A program made the position numbers and the translations under genes. Of a DNA stretch of 64,000 nucleotides, positions 50,802 through 60,471 are shown piece by piece (position 1 is the first letter of the stretch; the number at the start of each line of letters is the position of its first letter). The DNA comes from CALGYY01 sp963678485 (GTDB lineage Bacteria; Bacteroidota; Bacteroidia; Bacteroidales; CAIWKO01), in the NCBI GenBank assembly GCA_963678485.1, contig OY782882.1:186001-250000 (forward strand), written 5' to 3'. Under the pieces are notes generated by a model. The model had not been told where the DNA came from and did not search any database. It worked only from the letters and a program-made list of their open reading frames with translations.

Positions 50802-53800
50802 ATGAGGAAAAAGTTATTGCTATTTGCCGGGCTGATGTTCGCGACAAGTTTGTTGCTAAAAGCTCAGGTTTCAACCTACACTTTTGCTTCATCATCAGGA
50901 ACCTATACCGAAATTTCAGGGGGAAGAGTGCTTGGATCGAGTACATCTGATGACGAAGTTTTCAACAACGACACTATTGGAGATGATGCTCCAATAACCA
51001 ATACCGGATTTCCGATTGGGTTCAACTTTACATATAACGGAAATATCTACGACAAATTTGCTGTAAATAACAATGGCTGGATTATTCTTGGAACTGGATC
51101 GTTCCCGATTGAGAGCAGTACAGACGATGTAATAGATGCAACCGGCCCTGATGGATATGTTAGTGCAATATCAGCATTCTGCCTTGACCTTCAAGGCCAA
51201 GCAGGTTCAAAACTTAGCTACTCAACCATAGGTGTTGCTCCAAACCGCACTTTGGTTGTTCAGTGGAAAGGATACAGAGAATATAATTCAACAGGACAGC
51301 TTTTTAATTTTCAAATTCGTTTAAACGAGACATCCAACAGCGTGAACGTTGTATATGGTCCATTTACAAACAATGCCTCATATGTCGTTGAAGTTGGCCT
51401 TCGTGGGAATACAAACGCTGATTTCAACAACAGAACTACATTGTCCAGTTGGAGCGCAACCACCGCAGGAACAGCAAATACTGATAGTTGTGTGTTTTCT
51501 ACTTCAATATTTCCTCCGACAGGTCTAACATTTACATGGTCAATCCCAGTGCCATGTACTGGAACTCCTACACCCGGCAATACTCTAAGCACGACGACTC
51601 TTCCTTGTGTAGGCGAAGACATTATACTATCGCTTCAAAACAATACATCAGGAACCGGAGTTACTTATCAATGGCAAACTTCACCTGATGGAATCAGTTG
51701 GACAAACGCAGGAACATCTGATCCCGTTTTCATTACAACTCAGACAGACACTACTTTTTATCAGTGTATTGTAACTTGCAGCGGCAATAATGGTACTTCA
51801 ACACCTATTCGGGTAAACATGAATCCTCTTTGTTATTGCACCTCAAATGCAACAAGCTCCTCGTATGAGAATATTGACGGAGTAGTTGCAACAGGTGGCA
51901 TTAATAATATGGTATCTGGAGCCACATCCTACAGCGATTTCACATCTATGATTTCTACAGTTGCGCAAAATTCGGTGATGACAGTTACCATTTCAACAAC
52001 AGGAAGCTGGTATGCTGCGGATTCATCCTTTGTTTTTATCGATTACAACATTGATGGAGATTTTGCTGATGCTGGAGAACTTGTAGGTAAAGCAGGTGGC
52101 AGCACATCCCCCCATGTTATCGCATTCACCATCCCCCCAACATCAACAACTGGAACCACACGCATGCGCATCAAATTTGGTGATACCGGAAGTAGCCCAA
52201 TAATGGATAACTCTCCATGCCAAACCGCTTATTCCTATGGTGAGGTTGAAGATTATGGCGTTACTATTACAGCTCCTGCTACCTGTCCGGCTCCAACTGC
52301 TTTTACAGCTACAGCAAATGCTGATTCTGCCGTATTAACCTGGACATCAACTGCTTCTTTATGGCAGATTGAAATCGGTGCTCCGGGTTTTGCTCATGGC
52401 AGCGGAACAAGAACAGTAGTTGCCTCCAATCCTTACACCATACATTCATTAGCCGATGGTTGCTATGATATCTATGTCCGTGATATCTGCACCCCTGGTG
52501 ACACCAGTTCATGGGCTGGTCCAGCGCAAATTTGCATTTGTAGTGGCACGACTTCACTACCTTATTCACAATATTTTGATTCTCCCTCTTTCCCTCCTTT
52601 GTGCTGGGATAGAATAATCACCGATGTCTCTGATCCAACCGTAACTTGGCAATGGAATGCTACTAACAACGATGCTCAAGTAAAATACGACGCAGTAAAT
52701 AATCAAGACGAATGGCTTATTACACCACGTTTCGATTTATCCACCGCAACAAATCCAATGATGAAATTCAGCTGGAATGCAAGTAAATACTGGATGGTTT
52801 ATCCAAATGATAACTACGACATGAACATTTACGCTCGTATTAATGGAGGAAGCTGGACTAATATCTGGAACGAAAACATGAGTGATACAGCAACGATGGT
52901 CAACTTTGTTTGGAGAGATGACTCAATTTCACTGGTTGCATATTCTGGTGAAGCAGATGTACAATTCGCTTTTCAATATATTGGTTTAGATGGCGCTTCT
53001 CTTGATCTTGACAGCGTTATACTTTACAATAGTACCACTTTAGTTACCGATGCTAAAGTAACACAATCTAATCTTGATGAGTGCGATACTATAGGACTCT
53101 TTGCACCTCCAATTTCTATTGTAAATATTGGAAATACCGTTATTGCTAGCGGCGAAACTTTTAATTGTTCTTATCGAGTAAATGGATCATCATGGGTGAC
53201 CGAGTCATTCAATCTCTCTTCTGCATTAAATCCATTAGACACTGCAACTTTCGTATTCTCTACACCCTATTTATTTAACAGTTTTGCCACCTATAATTGT
53301 TCATTGGTCTTAAGTTATACAGCAGATCAGGATATAAGCAACGACTCAGCCAATTTCACAGTTACCTTCCATGGTTATCCTGTGGTGAATCTTGGAACTG
53401 ATACTACTGTCTGTGAAAACACTACCATTACACTTAACGCAGGACATCCGGGTGCAAGCTTTGATTGGTGGAATGGAACTTCTACACAATCTGCAACCTT
53501 CGATACTGCCGATATGCCGGGCGTTACCAACGCTATTTATTGGGTGGATGTAAATGCATTTGGTTGTGTTTCCAGAGACAGCATTACAGTTACCTGGAAT
53601 GAATGCCTCGGAGTGGAAACCAATGAAGAGATTAATTTCAGCATTCTGCCGAACCCGAGTACCGGAGTATTTAACTTAGATTTTGGCGGACTTACCGGAA
53701 AAACCTCTATTGTGATTTCTGATTTAATGGGTAAAGTAGCCATTGCAGAAACAATTGATCTTAATGGAACTGAAAGAATCCAATATGATCTTTCAACCTT

Positions 53801-53873
53801 CTCTAAAGGCATTTACAACATTAAAATTGTAAATGGTAACAATGTAAGCGTCCGTAAGATCGTGAAGGAATAA
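50802..53873 (+). CDS. T9SS-exported multidomain protein with GEVED domain
   Basis: A 1023-residue surface or secreted protein. It has a signal peptide (LLLFAGLMFATSLLLKAQ). An N-terminal jelly-roll-like domain has IGFNFTYNGNIYDKFAVNNN. An Ig-like stretch follows (TYQWQTSPDGISWTNAGTSD). A GEVED domain of about 100 residues has FVFIDYNIDGDFADAGELVG and SYGEVEDYGVTI. Fibronectin- and MAM-like beta modules follow (SLPYSQYFDSPSFPPLCWDR). An adhesion-type repeat with GTDTTVCENTTITLNAGHPG comes next. The C-terminal sorting domain has SILPNPSTGVFNLDFGG and FSKGIYNIKIV. The domain set suggests an adhesin or degradative surface protein. A -7 box TATTTTTG lies about 70 nt upstream, and a terminator follows. 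Confidence 0.92.
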   Translation: MRKKLLLFAGLMFATSLLLKAQVSTYTFASSSGTYTEISGGRVLGSSTSDDEVFNNDTIGDDAPITNTGFPIGFNFTYNGNIYDKFAVNNNGWIILGTGSFPIESSTDDVIDATGPDGYVSAISAFCLDLQGQAGSKLSYSTIGVAPNRTLVVQWKGYREYNSTGQLFNFQIRLNETSNSVNVVYGPFTNNASYVVEVGLRGNTNADFNNRTTLSSWSATTAGTANTDSCVFSTSIFPPTGLTFTWSIPVPCTGTPTPGNTLSTTTLPCVGEDIILSLQNNTSGTGVTYQWQTSPDGISWTNAGTSDPVFITTQTDTTFYQCIVTCSGNNGTSTPIRVNMNPLCYCTSNATSSSYENIDGVVATGGINNMVSGATSYSDFTSMISTVAQNSVMTVTISTTGSWYAADSSFVFIDYNIDGDFADAGELVGKAGGSTSPHVIAFTIPPTSTTGTTRMRIKFGDTGSSPIMDNSPCQTAYSYGEVEDYGVTITAPATCPAPTAFTATANADSAVLTWTSTASLWQIEIGAPGFAHGSGTRTVVASNPYTIHSLADGCYDIYVRDICTPGDTSSWAGPAQICICSGTTSLPYSQYFDSPSFPPLCWDRIITDVSDPTVTWQWNATNNDAQVKYDAVNNQDEWLITPRFDLSTATNPMMKFSWNASKYWMVYPNDNYDMNIYARINGGSWTNIWNENMSDTATMVNFVWRDDSISLVAYSGEADVQFAFQYIGLDGASLDLDSVILYNSTTLVTDAKVTQSNLDECDTIGLFAPPISIVNIGNTVIASGETFNCSYRVNGSSWVTESFNLSSALNPLDTATFVFSTPYLFNSFATYNCSLVLSYTADQDISNDSANFTVTFHGYPVVNLGTDTTVCENTTITLNAGHPGASFDWWNGTSTQSATFDTADMPGVTNAIYWVDVNAFGCVSRDSITVTWNECLGVETNEEINFSILPNPSTGVFNLDFGGLTGKTSIVISDLMGKVAIAETIDLNGTERIQYDLSTFSKGIYNIKIVNGNNVSVRKIVKE

Positions 53874-53892
53874 CATACTTTTTTCTCAAAAA

Positions 53893-53928
53893 AAGAAGCC
53901 GTCCGTTTTGGATGGCTTCTTTTTTTTT
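53893..53928 (+). terminator. Intrinsic terminator of the GEVED-protein gene
   Basis: AAGAAGCCGTCC (53893-53904) and GGATGGCTTCTT (53910-53921) form a 12-bp stem with one G-U pair, followed by a run of T. It lies about 20 nt after the stop codon. Confidence 0.9.
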
Positions 53929-54005
53929 AACTCTATATTAATTTATGAAGCTGTAACAAATGCCCCCTTTCAACATTAACGAATGGCAAATTTTATCTAC
54001 TACTC

Positions 54006-55571
54006 ATGAAACACTTCTTCTCCTTCACTTCACTTGCCCTGATGCTAATTTGTCTGAGCTCATTTAATTACGGACAAACTACTGCCTATCTTAAAGTGGC
54101 TGATCATGGCTCATTCAAAAAAATCGAAAAGATAAGCAACGGCGGTTACATTACTGTTGGTAATGACAGCGCTTACAATTTTCAAATCATTAAATATGAT
54201 GCAGGGTTCACTCCCGTTTGGAAAACGACATTTACTGATGCAACCATCTCTCCTGTAGCACCGCAAATTATTGAAGGAAATGATGGTAGCTTTTATTTCA
54301 TGACAGGGTCAGACGAGAATACCGGCTCTACATTTATTGTAAAGCTTAGTTCCACTGGATCCATTGTATGGCAAAAGAAGTATTATCTTTCATCAGGAAG
54401 TCTGCTTTCTCAATCGCTTTCAAAAGCATCGGGCTCCAACAACGGATTTATTTTTGGAGGCGGACAGTGTACACTCACTAATTTTCTGATTAAATGCGAT
54501 GCAGATGGAAACATTGAGTGGCAATATCAATATATATATCCACTTTCCACCGGCGTTGCAGTGTGCTGGAGCATCATTCCGGACGGGAATAATTATATTG
54601 TATCTTCCGGGTACAACATCAATTCCTTACTAACAATGAAAATCAGCAGCACAGGAACTGTTCTTGCTCACACGGCCTACACCTATACTGGTATGTATAT
54701 CCTTCCGACCAGAATTGTAAAACTTAAACAAACCGGCGGCTATGCCATTGTAGGAAATTACAATAGCACCAATGATAACAAAACGGAATTTGTTGCAATC
54801 CTTGACCAGAATCTTTCATTACTTACTTTTAATGAAATTACAGTCACCTATACTCAATTCACACTTTCTGATATCGTTGCTGTAAACAATGGAAGAAATG
54901 TAGCCGTTGTCGGCAGTATCTATGATAATTCTGCATTTACAACTGCAACACTATTACTTTCAAATGGTGGTAATATTATTTGGAAAAAAAGATCTGCAGG
55001 GAATACAGGTGGTATCACCAACGTAAGTTTTGAAGGAATCACGTTGAATGAAAACTCAATCGTCATCGGAGGATACGGTTATAATGATGGCAGTGTGATA
55101 GCCATACTGGATACGAATGGCAATGGTCTCTGTAATGATGTCGCTTTCTCGGCCACAAATGTACACAGAACCCTCAGCTTACAATCATCCACCATTGCCC
55201 CTGCCGCTTCATCAGCTGCCGTTGCAACAGTCTCTTATACTTTTAATAACGCTGCATCATATAATAAATACATTTATTGTGGAAGCTTATCGTCAATTGA
55301 AACCCATGATGATAATGTATTTGAATTGAATGTGTTTCCAAATCCTGCGAAAGACATCATACATATTGAGTGTTCTTCAAACACAAATAGCCGTGAGCAA
55401 CATCTCAATATTTACAATTTGCAAGGACAATTGGTTTATTCCAAAGACCTATTAAACCATGAGCGCGTTATTGAAATTGAAACATCTGGATTTGCTGATG
55501 GAATTCATTTGATTAGAATTTCAAACGACTCAGGACTCAGCGAAAGTGCAAAGATTCTAATCAGTCATTAA
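54006..55571 (+). CDS. T9SS-exported beta-propeller-like protein
   Basis: A 521-residue protein. The signal peptide ends near SFNYGQ. The middle (about 35-410) consists of blades with a repeated pattern like SNGGYITVGNDS, IIEGNDGSFYFMTGSD and LKQTGGYAIVGNYNS, as in delta-60/SBBP-type propellers. TFIVKLSSTGSIVWQKKYYL is typical of the blade. The C-terminal T9SS sorting domain starts near VFPNPAKDIIHIECSS and ends ADGIHLIRISN. Surface or secreted; the function is unknown. The gene is preceded by a terminator of the previous gene and shows no operon partner. Confidence 0.9.
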   Translation: MKHFFSFTSLALMLICLSSFNYGQTTAYLKVADHGSFKKIEKISNGGYITVGNDSAYNFQIIKYDAGFTPVWKTTFTDATISPVAPQIIEGNDGSFYFMTGSDENTGSTFIVKLSSTGSIVWQKKYYLSSGSLLSQSLSKASGSNNGFIFGGGQCTLTNFLIKCDADGNIEWQYQYIYPLSTGVAVCWSIIPDGNNYIVSSGYNINSLLTMKISSTGTVLAHTAYTYTGMYILPTRIVKLKQTGGYAIVGNYNSTNDNKTEFVAILDQNLSLLTFNEITVTYTQFTLSDIVAVNNGRNVAVVGSIYDNSAFTTATLLLSNGGNIIWKKRSAGNTGGITNVSFEGITLNENSIVIGGYGYNDGSVIAILDTNGNGLCNDVAFSATNVHRTLSLQSSTIAPAASSAAVATVSYTFNNAASYNKYIYCGSLSSIETHDDNVFELNVFPNPAKDIIHIECSSNTNSREQHLNIYNLQGQLVYSKDLLNHERVIEIETSGFADGIHLIRISNDSGLSESAKILISH

Positions 55572-55691
55572 AAAATAAAACTACAAAATATTGCTAGAAG
55601 CGGCTCACCCGGAATTTATATCAGTGATGTAAAAGGCCTCACTCTTTAGCTCAAGCCAAACTAAAGATCTCTTTACTTGCCCAATCCACTG

Positions 55692-57965
55692 CTAATATAC
55701 AACGATCTTCTCGTTGAAGTTTACATATTTCCCCTCTATTCTAAGGATGTAAATCCCGGGAGGAAAACCATTTGTAGGAAGGACGATACTCGAGAATAGT
55801 TGTTGTTCGTAAAGTGTTTGATCGGTCATATCCAAAATTGAAAGCTTTAAAGCTTCTGTATTTTGACCTTCAATATTTATATTTAGCCAATCACTGCATG
55901 GATTTGGAAAAACTCTCACATCCATATTCGCGAGATTCTCAGAGATGTTAGTGAATGTAACAACTATTTGATCAGAACTATCAGAAAAGCAGCCTGAGCG
56001 CTCAGCAACGACAGAATAGTCACCATTGATTTCCGGAATTAGAAAATTACTATTAGCCCCGGGGACCGCGCTACCATTGCAGTACCATTGTTGTGTACCA
56101 TTCCAATCGGAAAATAAGGTGTCGTTATGAATTGACACCAGAGGTTTTTCAAGTCCTGAGGGCGTCAGATCAAAGTAATTAAGGAAGGACTGCATAAGCA
56201 AATTGCGCGTTGTTTCCGGGTATACCGTTTCGAAAGGGAAACCAAGATTGAGTAATTTTCCCGGACTACTACCTCCAGGAAATACTCCCGAAAAACAAAT
56301 ACCTGCATAGTTAGCAGTAAGTCCGCTATATTCAAAACAGTTAGTAGCACCGCCCTGTGCACTTATAACATCAGGATAGTTGACATTGAAGGTACCATGT
56401 GTTCCATTATCAAACGAGAAAACAGGAATCCCGGAAAACACACTGCTTGCAGAAGGTTGAACCTGATAATACACTCCAGTTTGCCCATTGGGAGCATCAT
56501 TCACATAGGCCGCTTTAAGGAAATTATGATAAAAACTCTGATCAACCGTGGATCCCATATGATCTAAATCCCAGCCAATCTCAGCTCCCGAAACAAGCAA
56601 CATTCCGCCCCGCATCAGATAATTCGATATGATCGTTTGTTCTGCTGTACTAAAACTTTCATTCACCGTACTTTCATTTCCAAGGATATAATCAACCAAT
56701 CGAAAGCTATCAGCCACAACCAGCCCATTGACCAAAGCCTCATTAGTGCATGAAACAAAACTGTATGTATTAGAAAAAAACGCGCCGCCATGTTGTCTGA
56801 TAAAGTTATATGTATTGCCTGCAGAAGCCCGATCAAAACCATTGACAATTAATACTGAAGCCTCACATAACGAAGGCACAGCCCCAAGAACTTCTGAGTA
56901 TGCTGATGTATCATAATTACTGACTGCAGCAATCTTTATATAAACTGGCTGATCAGGAGTAAGTCCTGTAAGAAGCAGGCTATCCTTGTGCAGTCGCTGC
57001 ACGATTGGAAATGATATTCCATCTGATCCCCGCTGTATTAAAAAGTGAGTAATATCAATCTGAGGACTGGCAATGAGTCTTAAACTACTGCTGTTTTCAT
57101 TAACTATTGCAAAACTTGTAGGAACGGTAAGAGAAGGCAAACTAACCGGATAACGGGGAACGGCGATGGTGCCTTCGTCACTCAATAGAGAATTTAGGCT
57201 CGCCGACTGCAGCACCGACGAAACTGTAGTGGATACTCCGTTTACCAGCATATTCATTTGCACGAGACGAATACCATGACTGTAGTCAGCATATGTGTCC
57301 TCGTGACCATTGTATAACGGTTGTATTGCCGTACCGCTTGTATAATGCCAACCATAGATAACCACCCGACCAGGGGCAGGATAGCCATAGATAATATTAG
57401 AAATAACAACATCCTTTTTATCTCCGCCCACCAATTCCCCCAGTGGATGCGTACTTAAAACAGGATATCGCTGTTGCCAAACAGTATCGCTGTGACGCAG
57501 CATTACCGGAATCGTTGTCATCTGCGCACTTGGAGGTATTGTTCGTGGCGCAAGATGCAATGTTGCCGCAGTCCATATTTGATTAACCATTTTACGGGTG
57601 GGCAATGTACAGCCCGTGGCATCTGCGATTCGCTGCGCAAGCAAAGGAGTCATTGGACATAAAAAGTAATTACTATCACAACCGATGGCCAGATAATCGG
57701 GCAATACATAATAAGTATACGTATATAAAGTCGAGCTTATCGTTTGCGAATTCGTCACCGCAATAAGATTTCGCTGAAACGCCGGGACATTTCCACTCAT
57801 CACCTGAGCATAGATTTCGTTCTCACGGTCGGTTAGCGACATTGAAGTAACAAGTGATGCAAATTGATCACCAGTGAGTGCACCAGCTGGACGTGCTGGA
57901 AGATTGAGTATTTGGGCCGATAAACCAAATGGTATCAGCAAAAAAAGAATGCTTAGGGTTCGCAT
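55692..57965 (-). CDS. T9SS-exported protein with a fibronectin-like domain
   Basis: A 757-residue exported protein. Signal peptide LSILFLLIPFGLSAQ. The first half has no domain I recognise (DAEVM-like N-terminus ASLVTSMSLTDRENEIYAQV, then TVWQQRYPVLSTHPLGELVG). A fibronectin-type III module of about 80 residues lies near 290-365 (FAIVNENSSSLRLIASPQID). It is followed by a Rossmann-like region with SVLIVNGFDRASAGNTYNFI and YLMRGGMLLVSGAEIGWDLD, typical of secreted hydrolase-like or golvesin-linked modules. The C-terminal sorting domain has VRVFPNPCSDWLNINIE and FPPGIYILRIEG. A role in handling extracellular polymers is a guess; no catalytic residues are clear. Confidence 0.85.
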   Translation of the reverse strand: MRTLSILFLLIPFGLSAQILNLPARPAGALTGDQFASLVTSMSLTDRENEIYAQVMSGNVPAFQRNLIAVTNSQTISSTLYTYTYYVLPDYLAIGCDSNYFLCPMTPLLAQRIADATGCTLPTRKMVNQIWTAATLHLAPRTIPPSAQMTTIPVMLRHSDTVWQQRYPVLSTHPLGELVGGDKKDVVISNIIYGYPAPGRVVIYGWHYTSGTAIQPLYNGHEDTYADYSHGIRLVQMNMLVNGVSTTVSSVLQSASLNSLLSDEGTIAVPRYPVSLPSLTVPTSFAIVNENSSSLRLIASPQIDITHFLIQRGSDGISFPIVQRLHKDSLLLTGLTPDQPVYIKIAAVSNYDTSAYSEVLGAVPSLCEASVLIVNGFDRASAGNTYNFIRQHGGAFFSNTYSFVSCTNEALVNGLVVADSFRLVDYILGNESTVNESFSTAEQTIISNYLMRGGMLLVSGAEIGWDLDHMGSTVDQSFYHNFLKAAYVNDAPNGQTGVYYQVQPSASSVFSGIPVFSFDNGTHGTFNVNYPDVISAQGGATNCFEYSGLTANYAGICFSGVFPGGSSPGKLLNLGFPFETVYPETTRNLLMQSFLNYFDLTPSGLEKPLVSIHNDTLFSDWNGTQQWYCNGSAVPGANSNFLIPEINGDYSVVAERSGCFSDSSDQIVVTFTNISENLANMDVRVFPNPCSDWLNINIEGQNTEALKLSILDMTDQTLYEQQLFSSIVLPTNGFPPGIYILRIEGKYVNFNEKIVVY

Positions 57966-58104
57966 GCTGCAAAGGTAGAAAAAAGTAAGAAATCAGCTGG
58001 CGCGCTGATTTTAATTAACATAAATATTTAAGTAACCGAAGAAACTGGAGGTACTCACAAATCACTACCAAGAAAAACCCTTACCTTTGTACAAATCAAC
58101 GATC

Positions 58105-59409
58105 ATGATTATTTCTACAGTAGTTGCTTATCTCTCCGCGGCTTTGCTGTTATTTACGGCGGTCATGTCGATAAACATGATTCGTCACTCACGAAGTCGG
58201 ATTTCCTGGGTATTAATTGCCATTGCCTTTGTATTTATGGCAGGAAGTCAGGTTCTTGAGATTTACAATTATCAGACAACAATCAGTAACAGCATATACA
58301 GGGAACTCTATCCCTATGCAAATTTAGTAGTTGCGGTCTTGATGGCTATTGGCGTTTGGCAAATTGACAATATTTTGCGCACGCTCAAGCGATCTGAATC
58401 TCAAAAAAGGGCTTCCGAGAATCGTTTTCGTGTATTATTCAACAACAGCAGCGACGAGATATTTCTGGCGGATTTCGATGGAAATTTCATTGAAGTAAAT
58501 CAGACGGCACTGCAGCGATTAGGTTATGATCGGGAAGAGTTAATGAAGAAAAACTTTGCAGATATTAAGACGCCGAAATATGTTCCGCTGGTTAAGCCAA
58601 ATATTGAGAAGATACTCAAGAACAAATCGCATGTTTACGAATCAGAACATGTGGCCAAAGACGGAACCGTGATCTCGCTTGAAATGAGCAGCCGTGTAAT
58701 TGATTATTTTGGTAAAAGCGCCATACTCACCATTGCTCGCGACATTACCGAACGCAGGGAATTGGAGCGTCGCATTGTAAGTGCCATATTGGAAACGGAG
58801 GAACGGGAACGCAAGCGATTTGCAACAGATCTTCACGATGGACTGGCCCCTATCCTATCGACTATAAAATTATACGCTGACCTCATCCGTAAAGGAAATT
58901 TCAGAAAAATAAGCATGGATGAAGCCTTGCAATCACTCGAAGAATTAACGGATCAGGCAATTAAGAGTTCGAGGGAAATATCAAATAACATCATGCCTAG
59001 CATACTTCAGGATTTCGGGCTGGCCATTGCAATTAAAGAATTCTGCACTTATATAAACAATACTCAGTCACTCCATATTGATGTAGATACAGAGCAATAT
59101 CTTGAAGGAAGAGCAGGTCTGGAGGAGACAATATTGTTTCATGCGGTAAAAGAGCTGGTAAATAATACGCTTAGGCATTCGGGTGCTGATCACGCAGAGG
59201 TAATGTTAGAAAAGGTGGATGATCACATCAATTTAATATACAAGGATAACGGCCATGGGTTTATTGTAGAAGAAAAAATGGAAGAACCCACTGGACTAGG
59301 ACTAAACAGCATTGTGAATAAAGTGAGTACCATTAAAGGACATTGCATGTTCAAATCGGCTCCGGGTGAGGGAATGAGTGTATTGATTACCGTTGATGCA
59401 CATCAATAA
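58105..59409 (+). CDS. PAS-domain histidine kinase, NarX/DegS type
   Basis: About 434 residues. Three N-terminal membrane helices (VVAYLSAALLLFTAVMSINM; WVLIAIAFVFMAGSQVL; YANLVVAVLMAIGVWQ) lead to a PAS sensor (about 105-215: FRVLFNNSSDEIFLADFDGN). The HisKA_3 domain has phospho-acceptor H244 in RFATDLHDGLAPILSTIKLY, and the ATPase has LVNNTLRHSGADH and GLGLNSIVNKVSTI. A consensus -7 box TACCTTTG (58082-58089) precedes ATG 58105, so the longer TTG start at 58087 is unlikely. It should phosphorylate the regulator encoded 57 nt downstream. The position ahead of the hydrogenase genes suggests control by redox state. Confidence 0.93.
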   Translation: MIISTVVAYLSAALLLFTAVMSINMIRHSRSRISWVLIAIAFVFMAGSQVLEIYNYQTTISNSIYRELYPYANLVVAVLMAIGVWQIDNILRTLKRSESQKRASENRFRVLFNNSSDEIFLADFDGNFIEVNQTALQRLGYDREELMKKNFADIKTPKYVPLVKPNIEKILKNKSHVYESEHVAKDGTVISLEMSSRVIDYFGKSAILTIARDITERRELERRIVSAILETEERERKRFATDLHDGLAPILSTIKLYADLIRKGNFRKISMDEALQSLEELTDQAIKSSREISNNIMPSILQDFGLAIAIKEFCTYINNTQSLHIDVDTEQYLEGRAGLEETILFHAVKELVNNTLRHSGADHAEVMLEKVDDHINLIYKDNGHGFIVEEKMEEPTGLGLNSIVNKVSTIKGHCMFKSAPGEGMSVLITVDAHQ

Positions 59410-59466
59410 TCAAAAGAATTTCAAAAGTTTAAAATCAGATTTTAGAGATTTTCATACATTTGCAAC

Positions 59467-60105
59467 ATGGATATCATTAAGTTGATTATTGCTGACGACC
59501 ATATAATTTTCCGCAAAGGATTGCGCACTATTCTTAATGAGCTCGACGAGATCAAAGTCGTAGGAGAAGCTTCCAATGGCCATGAATTACTTGATCAGCT
59601 CAAGCATCAAAAGGCAGACGTGGTATTAATGGATATTCGCATGCCCGGAATGGATGGTATAGAAGCAACAAAAAAAGTTAGCGAACGCTACCCTGAGGTG
59701 AAAGTAATTGCGCTAACCATGCACGAAGAAATTGGCTACTTCAATCAGATGGTTGAAGCTGGTGCATGGGGTTTTCTCTTAAAGAAAACAAATCGGGATG
59801 AATTGCAAAAAGCCATTCAAATGGTCATGGAAGGCGAAAACTATTTCTCTGAAGAATTTATTTCACACGCTCAAACATTCAACAAACCACGGCAAAAAAA
59901 TCCTTTAATAGAACTGACAGAGCGCGAAGAAGAGATTCTCGCTTTTATCTGCAAAGGTTACTCTAATGCTGAAATCGGGAAATATCTTGGGGTTAGTATA
60001 CGAACGGTAGACGGGCATCGCGCCCGACTGCTTGAAAAAACAGGCGCTAAAAACTCCCCTCATCTGGTCATGTTTGCCATCAAGAATGGCCTGATTAAAG
60101 CCTGA
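59467..60105 (+). CDS. NarL/FixJ-family response regulator
   Basis: A 212-residue regulator. The receiver domain (1-120) has acidic residues DD10-11, phospho-acceptor D56 (VVLMDIRMPGMDGIEA) and Lys in FLLKKTN. The LuxR-type HTH (about 145-205) has LTEREEEILAFICKGYSNAE and SIRTVDGHRARLLEKTGAKN. A -7 box TACATTTG (59455-59462) ends 4 nt before the ATG, suggesting a leaderless transcript besides read-through from the kinase gene. It is the likely partner of the kinase at 58105. Targets may include the hydrogenase operon. Confidence 0.95.
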   Translation: MDIIKLIIADDHIIFRKGLRTILNELDEIKVVGEASNGHELLDQLKHQKADVVLMDIRMPGMDGIEATKKVSERYPEVKVIALTMHEEIGYFNQMVEAGAWGFLLKKTNRDELQKAIQMVMEGENYFSEEFISHAQTFNKPRQKNPLIELTEREEEILAFICKGYSNAEIGKYLGVSIRTVDGHRARLLEKTGAKNSPHLVMFAIKNGLIKA

Positions 60106-60471
60106 TATCCCACTTTCGAAAGCGCATACCAAGTCTTAAGAACATCATAGTATCAGTAAACACGGCACTCTTATGATGTGGAAAATACCCTATTGAATTT
60201 TTTTCCACATTTTTATTCATTTTTTAAGCTAATTTTCATCCTATATCTAATTGTATTTCAATACATTTAGAGCATTAATACATCATTAACACTATACAAA
60301 ATCGCTGATTTTCTATTGCGAACACACCATCAACAACCTGTATTTCTTCAACTTACATCAAGTCATTAGCGTATTTTCACCCTATTTGAACTTGCATCCA
60401 TTGCTCTAACGCAGAGGCTTTGGCTGGTCTAATTTTGCTTCATCAAAAAACCATTGCAAAAGACCAACACC
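60106..60471 (+). promoter_or_regulatory. Intergenic regulatory region before the double-receiver gene
   Basis: No gene. ACATCATA (60142-60149) and TATGATGT (60172-60179) form an 8-bp dyad with a 22-nt spacer, perhaps a terminator or operator. A consensus -7 box TAATTTTG lies at 60430-60437, about 35 nt before the ATG at 60472. The rest is AT-rich. Confidence 0.55.
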